Of a DNA stretch of 64,000 nucleotides, positions 63,823-64,000 are shown in pieces. The notes under the pieces were generated by a model that saw nothing but the letters and a program-made list of their open reading frames with translations, was not told the origin of the DNA and ran no database searches. The stretch's first letter is position 1. Every line of letters starts with the position of its first letter. The DNA is from Ascaris suum (taxonomy: Eukaryota > Nematoda > Chromadorea > Rhabditida > Ascarididae), in the NCBI GenBank assembly GCA_013433145.1, contig CM024171.1, positions 3,451,001-3,515,000 of the forward strand. The letters run 5' to 3'. The translations under genes and the position numbers were made by a program.

Positions 63823-64000
63823 TTAGTCAATCAGCACCGTCCTCGTCGCACTAGCGGTCCTTTTCTTCGAACTCGTCGCTGAACTACTGCTTCTCCTCAA
63901 ATCACTTTTCTTATCAGACAGCAATGATGTCATTTCATTGCATAAAGTATCATCAGGTTTTCTTAACCGGAAGTCGACGAAGTTTACCACCACTATCAAA
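63823..64000 (-). CDS. C-terminal exon of an unknown protein, truncated by window edge
   Basis: The minus strand is open from the window edge to a TAA at 63823-63825 and encodes at least 59 residues. The visible part begins NFVDFRLRKPDDTLCNEM, continues TSLLSDKKSDLRR, then a Ser-, Lys- and Arg-rich tail (SSSSATSSKKRTASATR) ending TVLID. The composition is coding-like and codon use is GC-richer than the flanks, unlike chance frames here. There is no ATG-initiated ORF of size, as expected for an internal or terminal exon. The basic phosphorylatable tail would suit a cytoskeletal, kinase-substrate or nuclear protein, but I do not recognise the family. It converges with the mannosidase gene. Confidence 0.5.
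   Translation of the reverse strand, partial: LIVVVNFVDFRLRKPDDTLCNEMTSLLSDKKSDLRRSSSSATSSKKRTASATRTVLID

Overview
The window is AT-rich nuclear DNA of an invertebrate animal, most probably a parasitic nematode. I infer this from small exons (about 60-270 bp), GT-AG introns with the short TTTCAG-type acceptor, and an acceptor-like TTTCAG directly against the start codon of the second gene, as at a spliced-leader trans-splice site. No rRNA or spliced-leader RNA gene is present, so the species cannot be fixed. Nothing bacterial is seen; the biology lies in long split genes.

Region 1 (1 to about 21,450, + strand): the 3' two thirds of the gene for RRP5/PDCD11, the large S1-repeat and HAT-repeat factor of small-subunit ribosome assembly. 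Its 5' end lies outside the window. I could thread 25 exons in one consistent set of splice phases, giving about 1,284 residues up to the stop at 21,272 and an AATAAA at 21,427. Its introns hold three long TA microsatellites, an 18-base G run, a nested hairpin, a pair of E-boxes and a 130-codon antisense ORF.

Region 2 (about 21,450 to 39,160): nearly 18 kb without a confident gene. It holds several perfect hairpins, G-quadruplex motifs, one coding-like minus-strand ORF and a two-exon candidate.

Region 3 (39,171 to 58,765, + strand): a complete or nearly complete gene for a Golgi-type class II alpha-mannosidase (GH38), in about 23 exons encoding about 1,075 residues. It has a type II membrane anchor and all zinc and catalytic residues. 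However, the five positions that form the GlcNAc anchor site in Drosophila Golgi mannosidase II are not conserved, which suggests a GlcNAc-independent (ManIIb/AMAN-3-like) enzyme. One intron holds a 70-nt pre-miRNA-sized foldback.

Region 4 (58,766 to 64,000): mostly non-coding, with a decayed non-LTR retrotransposon reverse transcriptase tail (minus strand, about 60.5-60.7 kb), a tRNA-Phe-like pol III relic (minus strand, about 62.6 kb) and, at the right edge, the C-terminal exon of an unrecognised minus-strand gene (63,823-64,000) convergent with the mannosidase gene.

The two main genes share a strand but are 18 kb apart and unrelated in function (nucleolar rRNA processing; Golgi N-glycan trimming). 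Nothing suggests an operon.
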